A DNA stretch of 55,520 nucleotides from Anaerolineales bacterium UBA5797 (GTDB lineage: Bacteria > Chloroflexota > Anaerolineae > Anaerolineales > Villigracilaceae), in contig DIDP01000001.1 of NCBI GenBank assembly GCA_002418205.1, forward strand, positions 1 through 55,520. The letters run 5' to 3'. The translations under genes were made by a program, and so were the position numbers. Below the pieces are notes generated by a model that worked only from the letters and a program-made list of their open reading frames with translations, had not been told where the DNA came from and ran no database searches. Of the stretch, positions 23,158 to 31,617 are shown one piece after another (within the stretch, counting starts at the first letter, position 1; every line of letters begins with the position of its first letter).

Positions 23158-24047
23158 GTCACATTACAAGTCGCCTCTACGAGGGCGAAAAAGACCTTCA
23201 GGTTATCCTTGATCTGCTGACAAAAGTCCGCCCGGAGGAACATCTCAGCGATTACCCCGTCAAAGTGGACATCGAGGAAGACCTGGCGTCGGAGACCGTC
23301 CGCGCGAACACATGGCTGTGGTTCGACGAAGGTCAGACCGTCGGCTGGGCCTACGTGGACGTATTCAACAATCTGCGTTGGGAAGTTGACAGTCAATATG
23401 AAGAGGTTCTGGGAGCAGAGATCGTCGCATGGGGAGAAGCCTGTATTCTCAAAGACCCCACTGATGGAGGGACAGCAACGCTCGATGCCAGTTGCAGGGA
23501 CGCCGCCGCGCGGATTTCCTTTCTGAAACGGCACGGTTTTCGCCAAACGGAAGATACATCCGTACATATGACGCGCACCTTGTCCGACCCGATTCCTGAA
23601 CCCAAACTCCCGCAGGGATTCGTCCTCCGCCCGATCAAGGGGACGGAGGAAGCCGAAGCCGTCGCCTCCATGCACCGCGCCGCCTTTGGCTCGGATTACA
23701 TGACAACTGAGAACCGTCTCGCCATCATGAACACGAGTGAATATGACCCATCTTTGGATCTGCTCGTCATTGCGCCGGACGGGATGGTCGCTGCATATTG
23801 CACCTGCTCGGTCAATGACCAGACCAAGGTTGGCTCCTCAGACCCGGTGGCGACGCATCCCGACCATCAGCGCATGGGACTGGCTCGCGCGCTCCTGCTC
23901 AGAGGCATGCAAATTCTCAAGGAACGCGGAATGGAGTCTGCACAGTTGGGAACACGCGGAGACAATATTGCAATGCAAAAAACAGCGGAATCGGTCGGCT
24001 TTACTGTAAAATACCAGACCATCTGGTTTTCAAAGGAAGTGAATTGA
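23154..24047 (+). CDS. Tandem GNAT N-acetyltransferase
   Basis: 297-residue protein with two GNAT domains. The N-terminal one (about 1-140) contains ARISFLKRHGFRQTEDTSVH; the C-terminal one (about 150-297) has the acetyl-CoA loop THPDHQRMGLARALLLRG and QKTAESVGFTVKYQTIWF. The start at 23154 is fixed by the 4 bp overlap with the LLM gene. Acceptor substrate unknown; some tandem GNATs are antibiotic or mycothiol-type acyltransferases, but nothing here shows that. Confidence 0.8.
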   Translation: MSHITSRLYEGEKDLQVILDLLTKVRPEEHLSDYPVKVDIEEDLASETVRANTWLWFDEGQTVGWAYVDVFNNLRWEVDSQYEEVLGAEIVAWGEACILKDPTDGGTATLDASCRDAAARISFLKRHGFRQTEDTSVHMTRTLSDPIPEPKLPQGFVLRPIKGTEEAEAVASMHRAAFGSDYMTTENRLAIMNTSEYDPSLDLLVIAPDGMVAAYCTCSVNDQTKVGSSDPVATHPDHQRMGLARALLLRGMQILKERGMESAQLGTRGDNIAMQKTAESVGFTVKYQTIWFSKEVN

Positions 24048-24050
24048 CCC

Positions 24051-24380
24051 ATGGACTTCAACGACTATCAAACCAAATCACGCAAAACAGCAGGATATCC
24101 CGCCATCGGACATCCTGTCATTTACCCGGTATTAGGTCTTGCCAACGAAGCAGGCGAAGTGGCGGGCAAGATCAAGAAAGTGTTCCGCGACAAGGACGGG
24201 AAGATCAACGAGGAGACGCGCGAGGCGCTCAAAGCCGAACTCGGCGATGTGTTGTGGTATCTTGCGCAGGTCGCCACCGAGTTGGATTTAACGCTCGACG
24301 AGATCGCCGAATACAATATCGAGAAACTATACAGCAGGTTGGAAAGAGGAAAGATCAGAGGGGATGGGGATAATCGTTAG
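24051..24380 (+). CDS. MazG-like nucleotide pyrophosphohydrolase
   Basis: 109-residue all-alpha NTP pyrophosphohydrolase. The metal-binding helices are LANEAGEVAGKIKKVF (E-x3-E type) and ELGDVLWYLAQVATEL (ExxD). Such enzymes hydrolyse non-canonical or excess nucleoside triphosphates. It starts 3 bp after the GNAT gene and ends one base before a copy of repeat A. Confidence 0.85.
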   Translation: MDFNDYQTKSRKTAGYPAIGHPVIYPVLGLANEAGEVAGKIKKVFRDKDGKINEETREALKAELGDVLWYLAQVATELDLTLDEIAEYNIEKLYSRLERGKIRGDGDNR

Positions 24381-24382
24381 CA

Positions 24383-24470
24383 TGTCATTGCGAGGAGGCA
24401 TGAAGTGGCAACGAAGCAATCCCCAGTAAACGAGGAGATTGCTTCGCCCTATCGGGCTCGCAATGACATA
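24383..24470. repeat. Dispersed palindromic repeat, family A (full copy)
   Basis: TGTCATTGCGAGGAGG...ACGAAGCAAT and GGAGATTGCTTCG...CTCGCAATGACATA face each other around CCCCAGTAAACGA. The right arm contains the stop codon of the convergent endonuclease gene and encodes its last residues. Confidence 0.85.
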
Positions 24471-25129
24471 ACACTTTTCCCGTAATCACACAACTTCACG
24501 AGTGGGCATTTCTCGCACATCGCCTTGCGCGCGGTGCAGATCTCGCGTCCGAGGCGGATGATGTTCAGGTGCGCGGCATAATACGTCTCGGGTGGGAATA
24601 AAGATTCCAGATGAGGATGGGCCTGTTCAACGGTCATCCGCTCCGGGCGGAGTCCGATGCGTCCCGTCACGCGGTAGACGTGTGTATCCACAGGGAAGGC
24701 GGGCATCCCCAACGAAAAACATAAAACGATGGCGGCGGTTTTCGGTCCCACCCCGTTGAACTTCGTCAGCCAGGCACGCGCTTCCTCCACAGACATCTTC
24801 TTGAGAAACGACAGGTCCAAATTTCCGCGCTCCTCGGTGATGGCTTTCAATACCTGCTGAATACGCGGACCCTTTTGATTCGCAAGCCCCGCCGGGCGGA
24901 TCGCCTCGATCACATCCTTTTCCTTCGCGTCGCGCACCGCCTCCCAGGTTGGGAATTTTGCCCGCAGCGCGTCGAAGGCGCGGTCGCGGTTCACGTCGTT
25001 CGTGTTCTGCGAAAGGATGGTCGAGACCAGCTCGTCGATGGCAGGCAGCGGGTTGCGCCAGATCGGCTCGCCGTAAAACTCCAGCAACCGTTCATGAACC
25101 TTGAGCGCGCGTTTTGCCAGAACGTTCAT
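24449..25129 (-). CDS. nth: Endonuclease III family DNA glycosylase
   Basis: 226-residue HhH-GPD base-excision glycosylase. The helix-hairpin-helix FNGVGPKTAAIVL includes the catalytic Lys, PVDTHVYRV the catalytic Asp, and the 4Fe-4S cluster site is ICTARKAMCEKCPLVKLC. A bifunctional oxidised-pyrimidine glycosylase/lyase is expected. The last residues (MSLRAR) and the stop come from repeat A. The ATG overlaps the stop of the upstream nucleotidyltransferase gene. Confidence 0.9.
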   Translation of the reverse strand: MNVLAKRALKVHERLLEFYGEPIWRNPLPAIDELVSTILSQNTNDVNRDRAFDALRAKFPTWEAVRDAKEKDVIEAIRPAGLANQKGPRIQQVLKAITEERGNLDLSFLKKMSVEEARAWLTKFNGVGPKTAAIVLCFSLGMPAFPVDTHVYRVTGRIGLRPERMTVEQAHPHLESLFPPETYYAAHLNIIRLGREICTARKAMCEKCPLVKLCDYGKSVMSLRAR

Positions 25130-25905
25130 GCGTAACCTGCCTCCTTGATCAACTGCAGTGTGTGAGCCACGACCTCGCGGTGTTTATCGGGGATCAACCC
25201 ATCGAACATCGCCGCGGTGAGACGGTACAACGTCAACGCCGCCGCGCCGCGCGGTTGATACTGGGACGTGGCGGGATCAAGCCCCCATGCCATGCGGAAG
25301 GCACGCGTCCACCTCGTATCGCGTCCCACCGATTCCTGGATCAGATCGAAATACCAATTCTCACTGACAATCAGGATGCCCCTCTGCACCGCCACCGCTT
25401 CGACCATGCACTTCACCAACCCCCATGTCGCATACAACACAGTGGACTCATGTCCGCGGGCAAGACCACTCAAAATCTTGTGCACCTCCTCCGCGCAGCC
25501 CATGACCTCATCCGCCGCAAATTCATCCGCCTGACCTTGAAGCAGGGAGAAATCGAACTTCTGCGCCATCCTTTGCAGTTCAGCCAGCGAACCGTCTTTA
25601 TCGAGGAGGATCTTCATCCCCCTCAAACCAGGCACCGCCCAGATCGCCCGCCGCGGATCCGTCAATGCTTCGCGTTCCTCATCAAGCAAGGCATATTTCA
25701 AACTAACAAGTTTTTCGTCCCAATACCGCAACGTGTAGCGGTCGTAATCGCTTTCGGGCAGTTTGCTGACAAGGATATCGAAGTCCACATCGCTGTATTT
25801 CGATTCCTGTCCGCGCGCATAACTGCCCACGATGCCAACACCGATGACATCGGGTGAATCGATTCTTTCAAGGATGGATTTGATGAATGGGTCTGATAAG
25901 GTCAT
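25126..25905 (-). CDS. Nucleotidyltransferase-domain protein
   Basis: 259-residue protein with a minimal nucleotidyltransferase fold at the N-terminus (IVGSYARGQESKYSDVDFDI: GS followed by DxD metal pair) and a helical C-terminal domain (SGLARGHESTVLYATWGLVK). It resembles kanamycin-nucleotidyltransferase-type or MNT-type proteins; target unknown. The ATG at 25905 is preferred; 25917 is possible. Starts further upstream would translate repeat A. It overlaps nth by 4 bp. Confidence 0.7.
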   Translation of the reverse strand: MTLSDPFIKSILERIDSPDVIGVGIVGSYARGQESKYSDVDFDILVSKLPESDYDRYTLRYWDEKLVSLKYALLDEEREALTDPRRAIWAVPGLRGMKILLDKDGSLAELQRMAQKFDFSLLQGQADEFAADEVMGCAEEVHKILSGLARGHESTVLYATWGLVKCMVEAVAVQRGILIVSENWYFDLIQESVGRDTRWTRAFRMAWGLDPATSQYQPRGAAALTLYRLTAAMFDGLIPDKHREVVAHTLQLIKEAGYA

Positions 25906-25915
25906 AGACAATTCC

Positions 25916-26001
25916 ATGTCATTGCGAGCCCGAAGGACGAAGCAATCTCCTCGTACGATCAAGAGATGGCTTCGTCGGGCTTCGCTCTCCTCGCAATGAC
26001 A
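25916..26001. repeat. Dispersed palindromic repeat, family A (full copy)
   Basis: ATGTCATTGCGAGCCCG...ACGAAGCAATCTCC and AGATGGCTTCG...CTCGCAATGACAT face each other. On the minus strand one arm is read as the last 12-13 codons of recF. Confidence 0.85.
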
Positions 26002-27206
26002 TTAGTTTCCACTCTGCCGCTTTCAACCTTCCACACTTCCGCCTGCTTCACAAACTCAGGCGCGAACAAATTCAGATCGGTGGTCGTAAACAATACCTGC
26101 TCGCTTTCGCCAACGTACTTCAACAGGTCTGCGCGACGCTGCACGTCCAGTTCCGCCATCACTTCATCGAGCAGGATCACGGGCCATTCACCGGTGCGTT
26201 CCTTCATCCAATTCACCTCGGCGAGTTTCAACGAAAGCAACGCCGTGCGGATCTGTCCGCGCGAGCCGTAGTTACCGAGATCGAAATCGTTGGCGAGGAA
26301 CCGCAGTTCATCGCGGTGCGGTCCGATGGTGGTCACGCCGCGCGCGATCTCCTCACTCCGCAATTCACGCAACCGTCCGCGAAAAGCAACCTGGATCTCG
26401 TTCAACTTGAAACTCGAACGGTCAACGACCGTATCGATCTTCAATCCCAACTGGCCATTGGGATTCGGCAACGGGTCGAACGCAGGCTCATAGGCGAGAC
26501 GCAGGATCTCGGTTCCATGAGTCAGTTCGTGATGGACGCGCGAAGCGAGATGTTCGATCCGCTGGATGGCTTCGATGCGCCAAAGGATGATCTGCGCGCC
26601 GAGATGACTCAACGCCTCATCCCAGACTTCAAGCTGGTCGCGGCCACCTCCATTTTCGTTCAACGCCTTGAGCAGCGCGTTCCGCTGGGTCAGCGCCTGG
26701 TTGTATTCGCTCAATACACGGGCATACGCCGGCACGGACTGCGCCAGCGCGAGGTTGAGATAACGCCGACGATCCTCCGGCGCGCCCTCGATGATCTGCG
26801 ACATCTGCGGCACGAAGATGACCGCGTTGAAATGACCGACCACATCGCTGACGGGTTTCTTCACGCCATCGAGCAGGATCTCTTTGCGCAGACGCTGACC
26901 ATTCAATACGCCGACAGGTTCAAGGATCAAACGCACTTCAAGGCGATGCCTGTTTTTGCCGCGCTGATACTCCGCCACGAGGCGCGTGACGGTCAACTCG
27001 TCCCTGTTCGCTTCGGTGAGGTTGACGACCTGGCGGTCTGCATGGGTCTGAAAGGATGTGAACGCCGCGAGGAAATAAATGGATTCGAGAATCGTGGTCT
27101 TGCCCTGGGCGTTGCCTCCGGTCAGCAAAACGACGCGCCTGGGCAGATCGAGGTCCAGTCGCGTGAACTTGCGGAAGTTGGTCAGGGAAAGATGTTTAAG
27201 ATACAT
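25959..27206 (-). CDS. recF: DNA replication and repair protein RecF
   Basis: 415-residue ATPase that loads RecA at gaps with RecO and RecR. Walker A is LTGGNAQGKTTILE, the signature region is NYGSRGQIRTALLSLKLAE, and Walker B is VILLDEVMAELD. The ATG at 27206 (MYLKHLSLTNFRKF) is the canonical start; longer starts would include repeat E. The C-terminal tail VIARRAKPDEAIS is wholly encoded by repeat A, so the gene end has been overwritten or extended by the repeat. The gene is away from dnaA/dnaN in this window. Confidence 0.93.
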   Translation of the reverse strand: MYLKHLSLTNFRKFTRLDLDLPRRVVLLTGGNAQGKTTILESIYFLAAFTSFQTHADRQVVNLTEANRDELTVTRLVAEYQRGKNRHRLEVRLILEPVGVLNGQRLRKEILLDGVKKPVSDVVGHFNAVIFVPQMSQIIEGAPEDRRRYLNLALAQSVPAYARVLSEYNQALTQRNALLKALNENGGGRDQLEVWDEALSHLGAQIILWRIEAIQRIEHLASRVHHELTHGTEILRLAYEPAFDPLPNPNGQLGLKIDTVVDRSSFKLNEIQVAFRGRLRELRSEEIARGVTTIGPHRDELRFLANDFDLGNYGSRGQIRTALLSLKLAEVNWMKERTGEWPVILLDEVMAELDVQRRADLLKYVGESEQVLFTTTDLNLFAPEFVKQAEVWKVESGRVETNVIARRAKPDEAIS

Positions 27207-27213
27207 ATTTTGG

Positions 27214-27241
27214 GTAGGGACGAAGCATGCTTCGCCTCTAC
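27214..27241. repeat. Palindromic repeat, family E (GTAGGGACGAAGCATGC)
   Basis: A near-perfect 28-base palindrome (GTAG-G-A-CGAAGCATGCTTCG-C-T-CTAC) between recF and the GNAT gene. It provides the stop codon of the GNAT gene and lies in the recF leader. Confidence 0.65.
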
Positions 27242-27714
27242 AGAATAAATTCCAATTCGATCTCATCGCGCAACGGGATGCCATCAAATCCGATCATTGG
27301 AATGCCGGGCTTGATCTTTCTTGATTCGTTCACCGCGCCGCGATGGACCGCCACCAGTTCGAATCCGCGTTTCTGATAGAAGCGGAGGGCGTTCAGGTTG
27401 TCATTGGTCGTGATGAGAAACACGCGCCTGCAATTTTTACTGCGGGCTTCCTCCAGGACCGCATCGATCAGTTTCGTGCCGATACCCCGGCCTTCGCGCA
27501 GGCTGTCCAGTGAAACGATCTCGCATCCGTCCTTGAGGAACGTATAGGTGATCTCTCCGACCCATTCATCGCCGTCAAAGGCGACGAACCCATCCAGGTT
27601 ATCCGGGCGATATACCACCCCGTGCGCAACGACAAATTCATCGCCCCAATTTTCCTTCCAGAATTGACGTAAATGAGGCAGATCGTCGGGGGTCAGGCGG
27701 CGGATGAAGATCAT
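27238..27714 (-). CDS. GNAT family N-acetyltransferase
   Basis: 158-residue single-domain acetyltransferase. Acetyl-CoA motif A is SLREGRGIGTKLIDAVLEEA, and motif B is ALRFYQKRGFELVAVHRG. The ATG at 27714 shares a base with the stop of def (TGATG), so it is translated by coupling. The acceptor is unknown. The stop lies in repeat E. Confidence 0.8.
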   Translation of the reverse strand: MIFIRRLTPDDLPHLRQFWKENWGDEFVVAHGVVYRPDNLDGFVAFDGDEWVGEITYTFLKDGCEIVSLDSLREGRGIGTKLIDAVLEEARSKNCRRVFLITTNDNLNALRFYQKRGFELVAVHRGAVNESRKIKPGIPMIGFDGIPLRDEIELEFIL

Positions 27715-28235
27715 CAAAATTCTTTTTCTTGTTCGGTTTCCTCTTGCGGCTGCCAGACCCGCGTGGCGCGGTCGGGAAAAAGCACCCCGTTCAGGTGGTC
27801 GATCTCATGCTGGAAGATGCGCGCCAGCCAGCCCTTTGCCTTGATCTTCACCGGCTTGCCGTGACGGTTCAATCCCCTGACCTGCACTTCGGCGTGACGT
27901 TCCACCTCCCCCACCAGACCGGGGATGGAAAGACAGCCTTCCACGCCCATCAGGGTTTCTTCGGAGACTTTCACGAGCTCAGGATTCACCACCGCCCATA
28001 CCTTTTTGGGCGCGTCTTCATTCTCTTCATCCTCTTCACGCTCATAATATTCGACAACGATCAATCTGTCCGACAGCCCGATCTGCGGCGCGGCGAGACC
28101 GACGCCCGGCGCTTCGCGCATGGTCTCCACCATGTCATCGATCAACGACTGGATGTCCCTGTCAACCTTGGTGATCGCGCGGGCTTTGCGGCGCAATACG
28201 GGGTCGGGTAATGTTACGATCTTACGGAGAGTCAT
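27714..28235 (-). CDS. def: Peptide deformylase
   Basis: 173-residue metalloenzyme that removes the formyl group from nascent proteins. All three motifs are present: GVGLAAPQIG, EGCLSIPG (metal Cys) and FQHEIDHLNG (two metal His and catalytic Glu). An acidic insert (YEREEDEENEDAPKK) sits between motifs one and two, and the C-terminus is a polar tail. A GNAT gene follows with a one-base overlap. Confidence 0.95.
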   Translation of the reverse strand: MTLRKIVTLPDPVLRRKARAITKVDRDIQSLIDDMVETMREAPGVGLAAPQIGLSDRLIVVEYYEREEDEENEDAPKKVWAVVNPELVKVSEETLMGVEGCLSIPGLVGEVERHAEVQVRGLNRHGKPVKIKAKGWLARIFQHEIDHLNGVLFPDRATRVWQPQEETEQEKEF

Positions 28236-28260
28236 TCTTAAATATACCTCTTCTGATTTC

Positions 28261-28281
28261 CCCTCTCCTTCTGGGAGAGGG
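28261..28281. repeat. Short palindrome CCCTCTCC...GGAGAGGG
   Basis: Eight-base arms around TTCTG between def and the CNB-domain gene. No U-tract, so more likely a small dispersed repeat than a terminator. Confidence 0.5.
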
Positions 28282-28298
28282 ATGGAGTGAAGGCGATT

Positions 28299-30011
28299 TT
28301 ACTCTGTTTTCCTGTCCTGTTTCTGATCTCCATCCTTGCCGGACTTCCCGGCGCTCTCATGATAGGCGACCAGCCATTCCACCATGCGATCACGTTCCGC
28401 GGCGATCTTAGCCTGGTTCTGTTTCTCCTGACGTGCCATGCGGCGGCGGTCGATATCTGATTGGACGGAGGCAGGGTCGACCACATCCTCGAAGGCAAGC
28501 TTGGAGCCGCCAACGGTGATATAGACCGTACCGTAATTGAACAGTTCGCCCAGAATGCCGATGCGTTTGTATTCGGTGCCGAGAATGCTTTCCAACTGGG
28601 CCGCGTTACGCGATTGGGTGCCGAAGGGCTTTTTGTCGAGGTCGATGATCTGCTCGGGCGTGACCTGAAACTGATCGTTGCTCCAGTCCATCACTTCATA
28701 GATCACCCATCCAAACAGTGGCACAAGAGCCATCAACAGGGCCAGCGAATACGTATCGAACACCACCCGCCCGTTGACGATCCGGACAAAAGCCTCCTCC
28801 GGTATTCGCGAGAGCTGGATCAACCTCCAGATAAACAAACCGATCACGGCCAGCGCGCCGCCCAATGGGACCAGCGCCTGCTTGACCAGCACGAACCAAT
28901 GTTTGCGGTAGAACACGCTGTCATCGGTCTCGTAGCGGAGTTTCAATGTGTTTGAGCCGAGCATCCGCAGCAGGCTGGCGCGTCTGGGATGAGGCTGGGG
29001 TGGAGTTTCATCCGGTTTATCGGAAGCAGGTTTCGGCTTGGAAGGAACCGGAAGATTCAGTTTCTCCCGCAGGGCTTTTTTCATCGCATCCTTTTCCAAT
29101 TGCTGTCCCATGGCCTTCGTGCGATTCCAATATTCCTCGATCATGTGCTGCGCCTGCTCGGGGTGACTCACATTGTTGAACGGGATCTTCCCGACCCACG
29201 TGCGTACAATGACATCACCATAATCGAGGATGCGCCCGAGTTGACTTGTCTCGACGCCGACGGAGAGGATGGTGTTGATGGGTGATTCCTGGCGGCTGTC
29301 GTAGATACCAATAACCTTTTCAAGCCAGACCACGCGCTGGTTCGTGACGATGTAATAATCGTTGCCCCAGTCGATCACCAGCCAGATGATCCACAAAATG
29401 ACCGCCAGCAATGAACCCCAGGCCGCCAGCGCAACGATCGCAAAATCAAGGATATAGAAAAATCCATAGAACAGACCAGCGGGAACGAACAACAAAAAGA
29501 GCGGCAGGATCGCCTTTTGATAAAAAACAATGGGATGTTTGCGCGCCAGAAAGTAGATCACTTCATCCTTGCGCAGCCATTTGAACTGCAATGAACGCGC
29601 CAGGCGCCGGCTTCGCAACGCCACATCCAGGTTCAGCCGGAGTTGGGGAGCCTTTTTATACAATTTTTCAAAGTTCGCGCGTGACAAAACCAGCAGCAGG
29701 CTGTCGTTTGTCGCGGTGACCGTCCCCGAACGCGGCCGCTTCTCGATCAGCGCCATCTCACCAAAATAATCGCTCTTCACGAGACGCGCCAACTGGATTT
29801 CCTTACCATCCTGTTTGCGCATGATGCGGACGCTGCCCCCATAGATCAAGAAGAAACTATCGGCTTTGCTGCCCTGCTCGAAAACAATGTTCCCCTCGGC
29901 AAAAGACTTCTCTTCGAGTTCCCCGGCGACAGCCGCAAGTTCATCATCCTCCAACCCATAGAAGAGATGGATCTGCTTCAAAAAGTCGATTCGTGCAGAG
30001 GTTTCAACCAC
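28299..30011 (-). CDS. Cyclic-nucleotide-binding membrane protein with two PH-like domains
   Basis: 570-residue membrane protein. Residues 10-130 are a CRP-type cNMP-binding domain; its phosphate-binding cassette YFGEMALIEKRPRSGTV keeps the Glu and Arg that hold cAMP/cGMP. Two repeats follow, each a membrane hairpin (LPLFLLFVPAGLFYGFFYIL; LVPLGGALAVIGLFIWRLI) and a bacterial PH-like (bPH2) domain (DYYIVTNQRVVWLEKVIGIY; DQFQVTPEQIIDLDKKPFGT). A charged coiled-coil tail ends the protein. The start is GTG at 30011, with TAGAAT six bases upstream. It follows the redoxin gene by 12 bp. A role as cyclic-nucleotide effector at the membrane is inferred. Confidence 0.8.
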   Translation of the reverse strand: MVETSARIDFLKQIHLFYGLEDDELAAVAGELEEKSFAEGNIVFEQGSKADSFFLIYGGSVRIMRKQDGKEIQLARLVKSDYFGEMALIEKRPRSGTVTATNDSLLLVLSRANFEKLYKKAPQLRLNLDVALRSRRLARSLQFKWLRKDEVIYFLARKHPIVFYQKAILPLFLLFVPAGLFYGFFYILDFAIVALAAWGSLLAVILWIIWLVIDWGNDYYIVTNQRVVWLEKVIGIYDSRQESPINTILSVGVETSQLGRILDYGDVIVRTWVGKIPFNNVSHPEQAQHMIEEYWNRTKAMGQQLEKDAMKKALREKLNLPVPSKPKPASDKPDETPPQPHPRRASLLRMLGSNTLKLRYETDDSVFYRKHWFVLVKQALVPLGGALAVIGLFIWRLIQLSRIPEEAFVRIVNGRVVFDTYSLALLMALVPLFGWVIYEVMDWSNDQFQVTPEQIIDLDKKPFGTQSRNAAQLESILGTEYKRIGILGELFNYGTVYITVGGSKLAFEDVVDPASVQSDIDRRRMARQEKQNQAKIAAERDRMVEWLVAYHESAGKSGKDGDQKQDRKTE

Positions 30012-30017
30012 AACTTG

Positions 30018-30023
30018 ATTCTA
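30018..30023 (-). promoter_or_regulatory. -10-like box before GTG start of CNB protein
   Basis: TAGAAT on the minus strand, six bases (CAAGTT) before the GTG at 30011, immediately after the redoxin stop codon. Confidence 0.4.
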
Positions 30024-30533
30024 TCAAATTTCACGCACGATGGCGCAACCATATGCGGGTGTTTCCGTCAATTCGGGCAAATGCCCATCGAGCAACGCTT
30101 CCACCACATCCTTGAGAAAGAAGCGGGTCGCTTTTCTCTGACGGAACGTGACATTGTCCACCGCGCCGCGGTAACGCAGGATTCCCTCCCGGTCGATGAC
30201 AAAGACGTGCGGCGTGGTGACCGCCTCGTATCGATCGGCGACAACGTGCTCCGCATCGATCAGGACCGTGGGGATGCCGCGCGTTTTAGAGACCTCTTCC
30301 ACCATTCGAGCGGATTCGTTCCGATTCGCGGCGACTGAAAGCAGTTCCACCTCCCCTTTCCATCCCTCAAGCAGGTCCAAGATCAGACCATCCGCGCGCT
30401 CTGAATGCGGGCACTCCACCGACCAGAAATTGACGATGACGATCCTCCCGCGATAATCGCTTAGCCTGCGAATATTGCCCTGCAGATCAGGGAGTTCAAA
30501 ATCCAATGCAGCTTCATTCAACATTACAGCCAT
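30024..30533 (-). CDS. TlpA/AhpC-type redoxin with CPHS active site
   Basis: 169-residue thioredoxin-fold protein. The sequence IVIVNFWSVECPHSERADG shows a TlpA-like site with a single Cys (CPHS rather than CxxC), and TTPHVFVIDREGILRYRG has the cis-Pro region. Further cysteines are few (one near the end in YGCAIV). It could act as a one-Cys peroxidase or thiol sensor. The ATG at 30533 is chosen because TATAAT lies six bases before it. It is divergent from the flippase-like gene and upstream of the CNB protein. Confidence 0.8.
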   Translation of the reverse strand: MAVMLNEAALDFELPDLQGNIRRLSDYRGRIVIVNFWSVECPHSERADGLILDLLEGWKGEVELLSVAANRNESARMVEEVSKTRGIPTVLIDAEHVVADRYEAVTTPHVFVIDREGILRYRGAVDNVTFRQRKATRFFLKDVVEALLDGHLPELTETPAYGCAIVREI

Positions 30534-30539
30534 ACAAGG

Positions 30540-30545
30540 ATTATA
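30540..30545 (-). promoter_or_regulatory. -10 box of leaderless promoter for redoxin
   Basis: TATAAT on the minus strand, six bases (CCTTGT) before the ATG at 30533. Confidence 0.6.
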
Positions 30546-30596
30546 ACTTGCAATACTCTGATAGTTTTTGGAAAGCGACAGTTTGATACCGCATGT

Positions 30597-30602
30597 TACA
30601 AT
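30597..30602 (+). promoter_or_regulatory. -10 box of leaderless promoter for flippase-like gene
   Basis: TACAAT seven bases before the ATG at 30610; no Shine-Dalgarno. Divergent from the redoxin promoter about 55 bp away. Confidence 0.5.
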
Positions 30603-30609
30603 CCGCACC

Positions 30610-31617
30610 ATGAAAAAATGGCAGTTCTGGCTCGGGGTGCTGATCAGCATCCTTTTCATTTGGCTGGCATTACGCGGCTTGCACCTGGAGGAGTTCTGGG
30701 AGGCGGTCAAGGGGGCAAATTACATCTGGCTCCTGCCCGGCATCCTGGTTTACTTCGTCGGCGTCTGGGTGCGGGCATGGCGCTGGCACTATTTGCTCGG
30801 GCCGATAAAAAAGATTCCCACAAAGACCATGTTCCCGATCACCACGATCGGTTACATGGGAAATAATATCTATCCCGCCCGCGCCGGGGAAGTGTTGCGC
30901 GCGGTCATCCTCAAACGCAAGGAGGGGGTGTCCGTTTCGGCTTCGCTTGCCACCATCATTGTCGAACGCATCTTCGATGGGGTTGTGATGCTGGCGTTCG
31001 TGTTCGTCAATCTGCCAGAGCTGGCAAAGCTCACCGGCGCATCGGGTTTCGTTGGGAACATCCAACAGGTGGCGGTCATCGGGACCGGGGTCTTCATCGG
31101 CGCGCTGATCGTGTTTTTGGTGGCGGCGATGTTCCCGCAGGTCACAGCCAGGGCGGGGCTTTGGTTCATCGAGCGCCTGTTGCCCGCCAGGCTTCACACA
31201 AAAGTCATCGGTCTCATGAACAAGTTCCTGGACGGGCTGGCTTCGCTTCGTTCCCCGTTCAATGTGCTCATGGTCTTCCTTACCTCGGTCATCATCTGGC
31301 TGTTGGAGACCGGCAAATACTGGTTCGTGATGCACGCCTTTGATTTCACCGTCTCGTTCTTTGCGTTGATGTTGATGAACGGCATCGTTAATCTCGCCAC
31401 AACCATCCCTTCCGCGCCCGGCTACATCGGCACGTTCGATGCGCCCGGCATCGCAGTGTTGACCGCATATGGCGTGGAACATTCCATCGCGGCAGGATAT
31501 ACGCTAGTTCTCCACGTTGCACTGTGGCTGCCGATCACCTTGCTTGGCGCGTACTACCTCACACGCGAAGGCATTCACTGGAGCGACTCCCTTCGGGCTG
31601 AAACGGTCGACGCATAG
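30610..31617 (+). CDS. Lysylphosphatidylglycerol synthase TM-type (UPF0104) membrane protein
   Basis: 335-residue integral membrane protein with about eight helices, matching the LPG-synthase transmembrane/flippase domain. Conserved pieces: RAWRWHYLLGP, IGYMGNNIYPARAGEVLRA and SAPGYIGTFDAPGIAVL. Members without the soluble synthase half, like this one, are thought to move lipid-linked molecules across the membrane. The ATG at 30610 matches the short hydrophobic N-terminus (MKKWQFWLGVLISILFI). Confidence 0.85.
   Translation: MKKWQFWLGVLISILFIWLALRGLHLEEFWEAVKGANYIWLLPGILVYFVGVWVRAWRWHYLLGPIKKIPTKTMFPITTIGYMGNNIYPARAGEVLRAVILKRKEGVSVSASLATIIVERIFDGVVMLAFVFVNLPELAKLTGASGFVGNIQQVAVIGTGVFIGALIVFLVAAMFPQVTARAGLWFIERLLPARLHTKVIGLMNKFLDGLASLRSPFNVLMVFLTSVIIWLLETGKYWFVMHAFDFTVSFFALMLMNGIVNLATTIPSAPGYIGTFDAPGIAVLTAYGVEHSIAAGYTLVLHVALWLPITLLGAYYLTREGIHWSDSLRAETVDA

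Noticed and set aside
25906..25962. N-terminal extension of the nucleotidyltransferase
   Set aside because: The extension is encoded mainly by repeat A and overlaps the recF end.
28261..28281. Rho-independent terminator after the CNB gene
   Set aside because: The stem is only 8 bp and lacks a U-tract on either strand.
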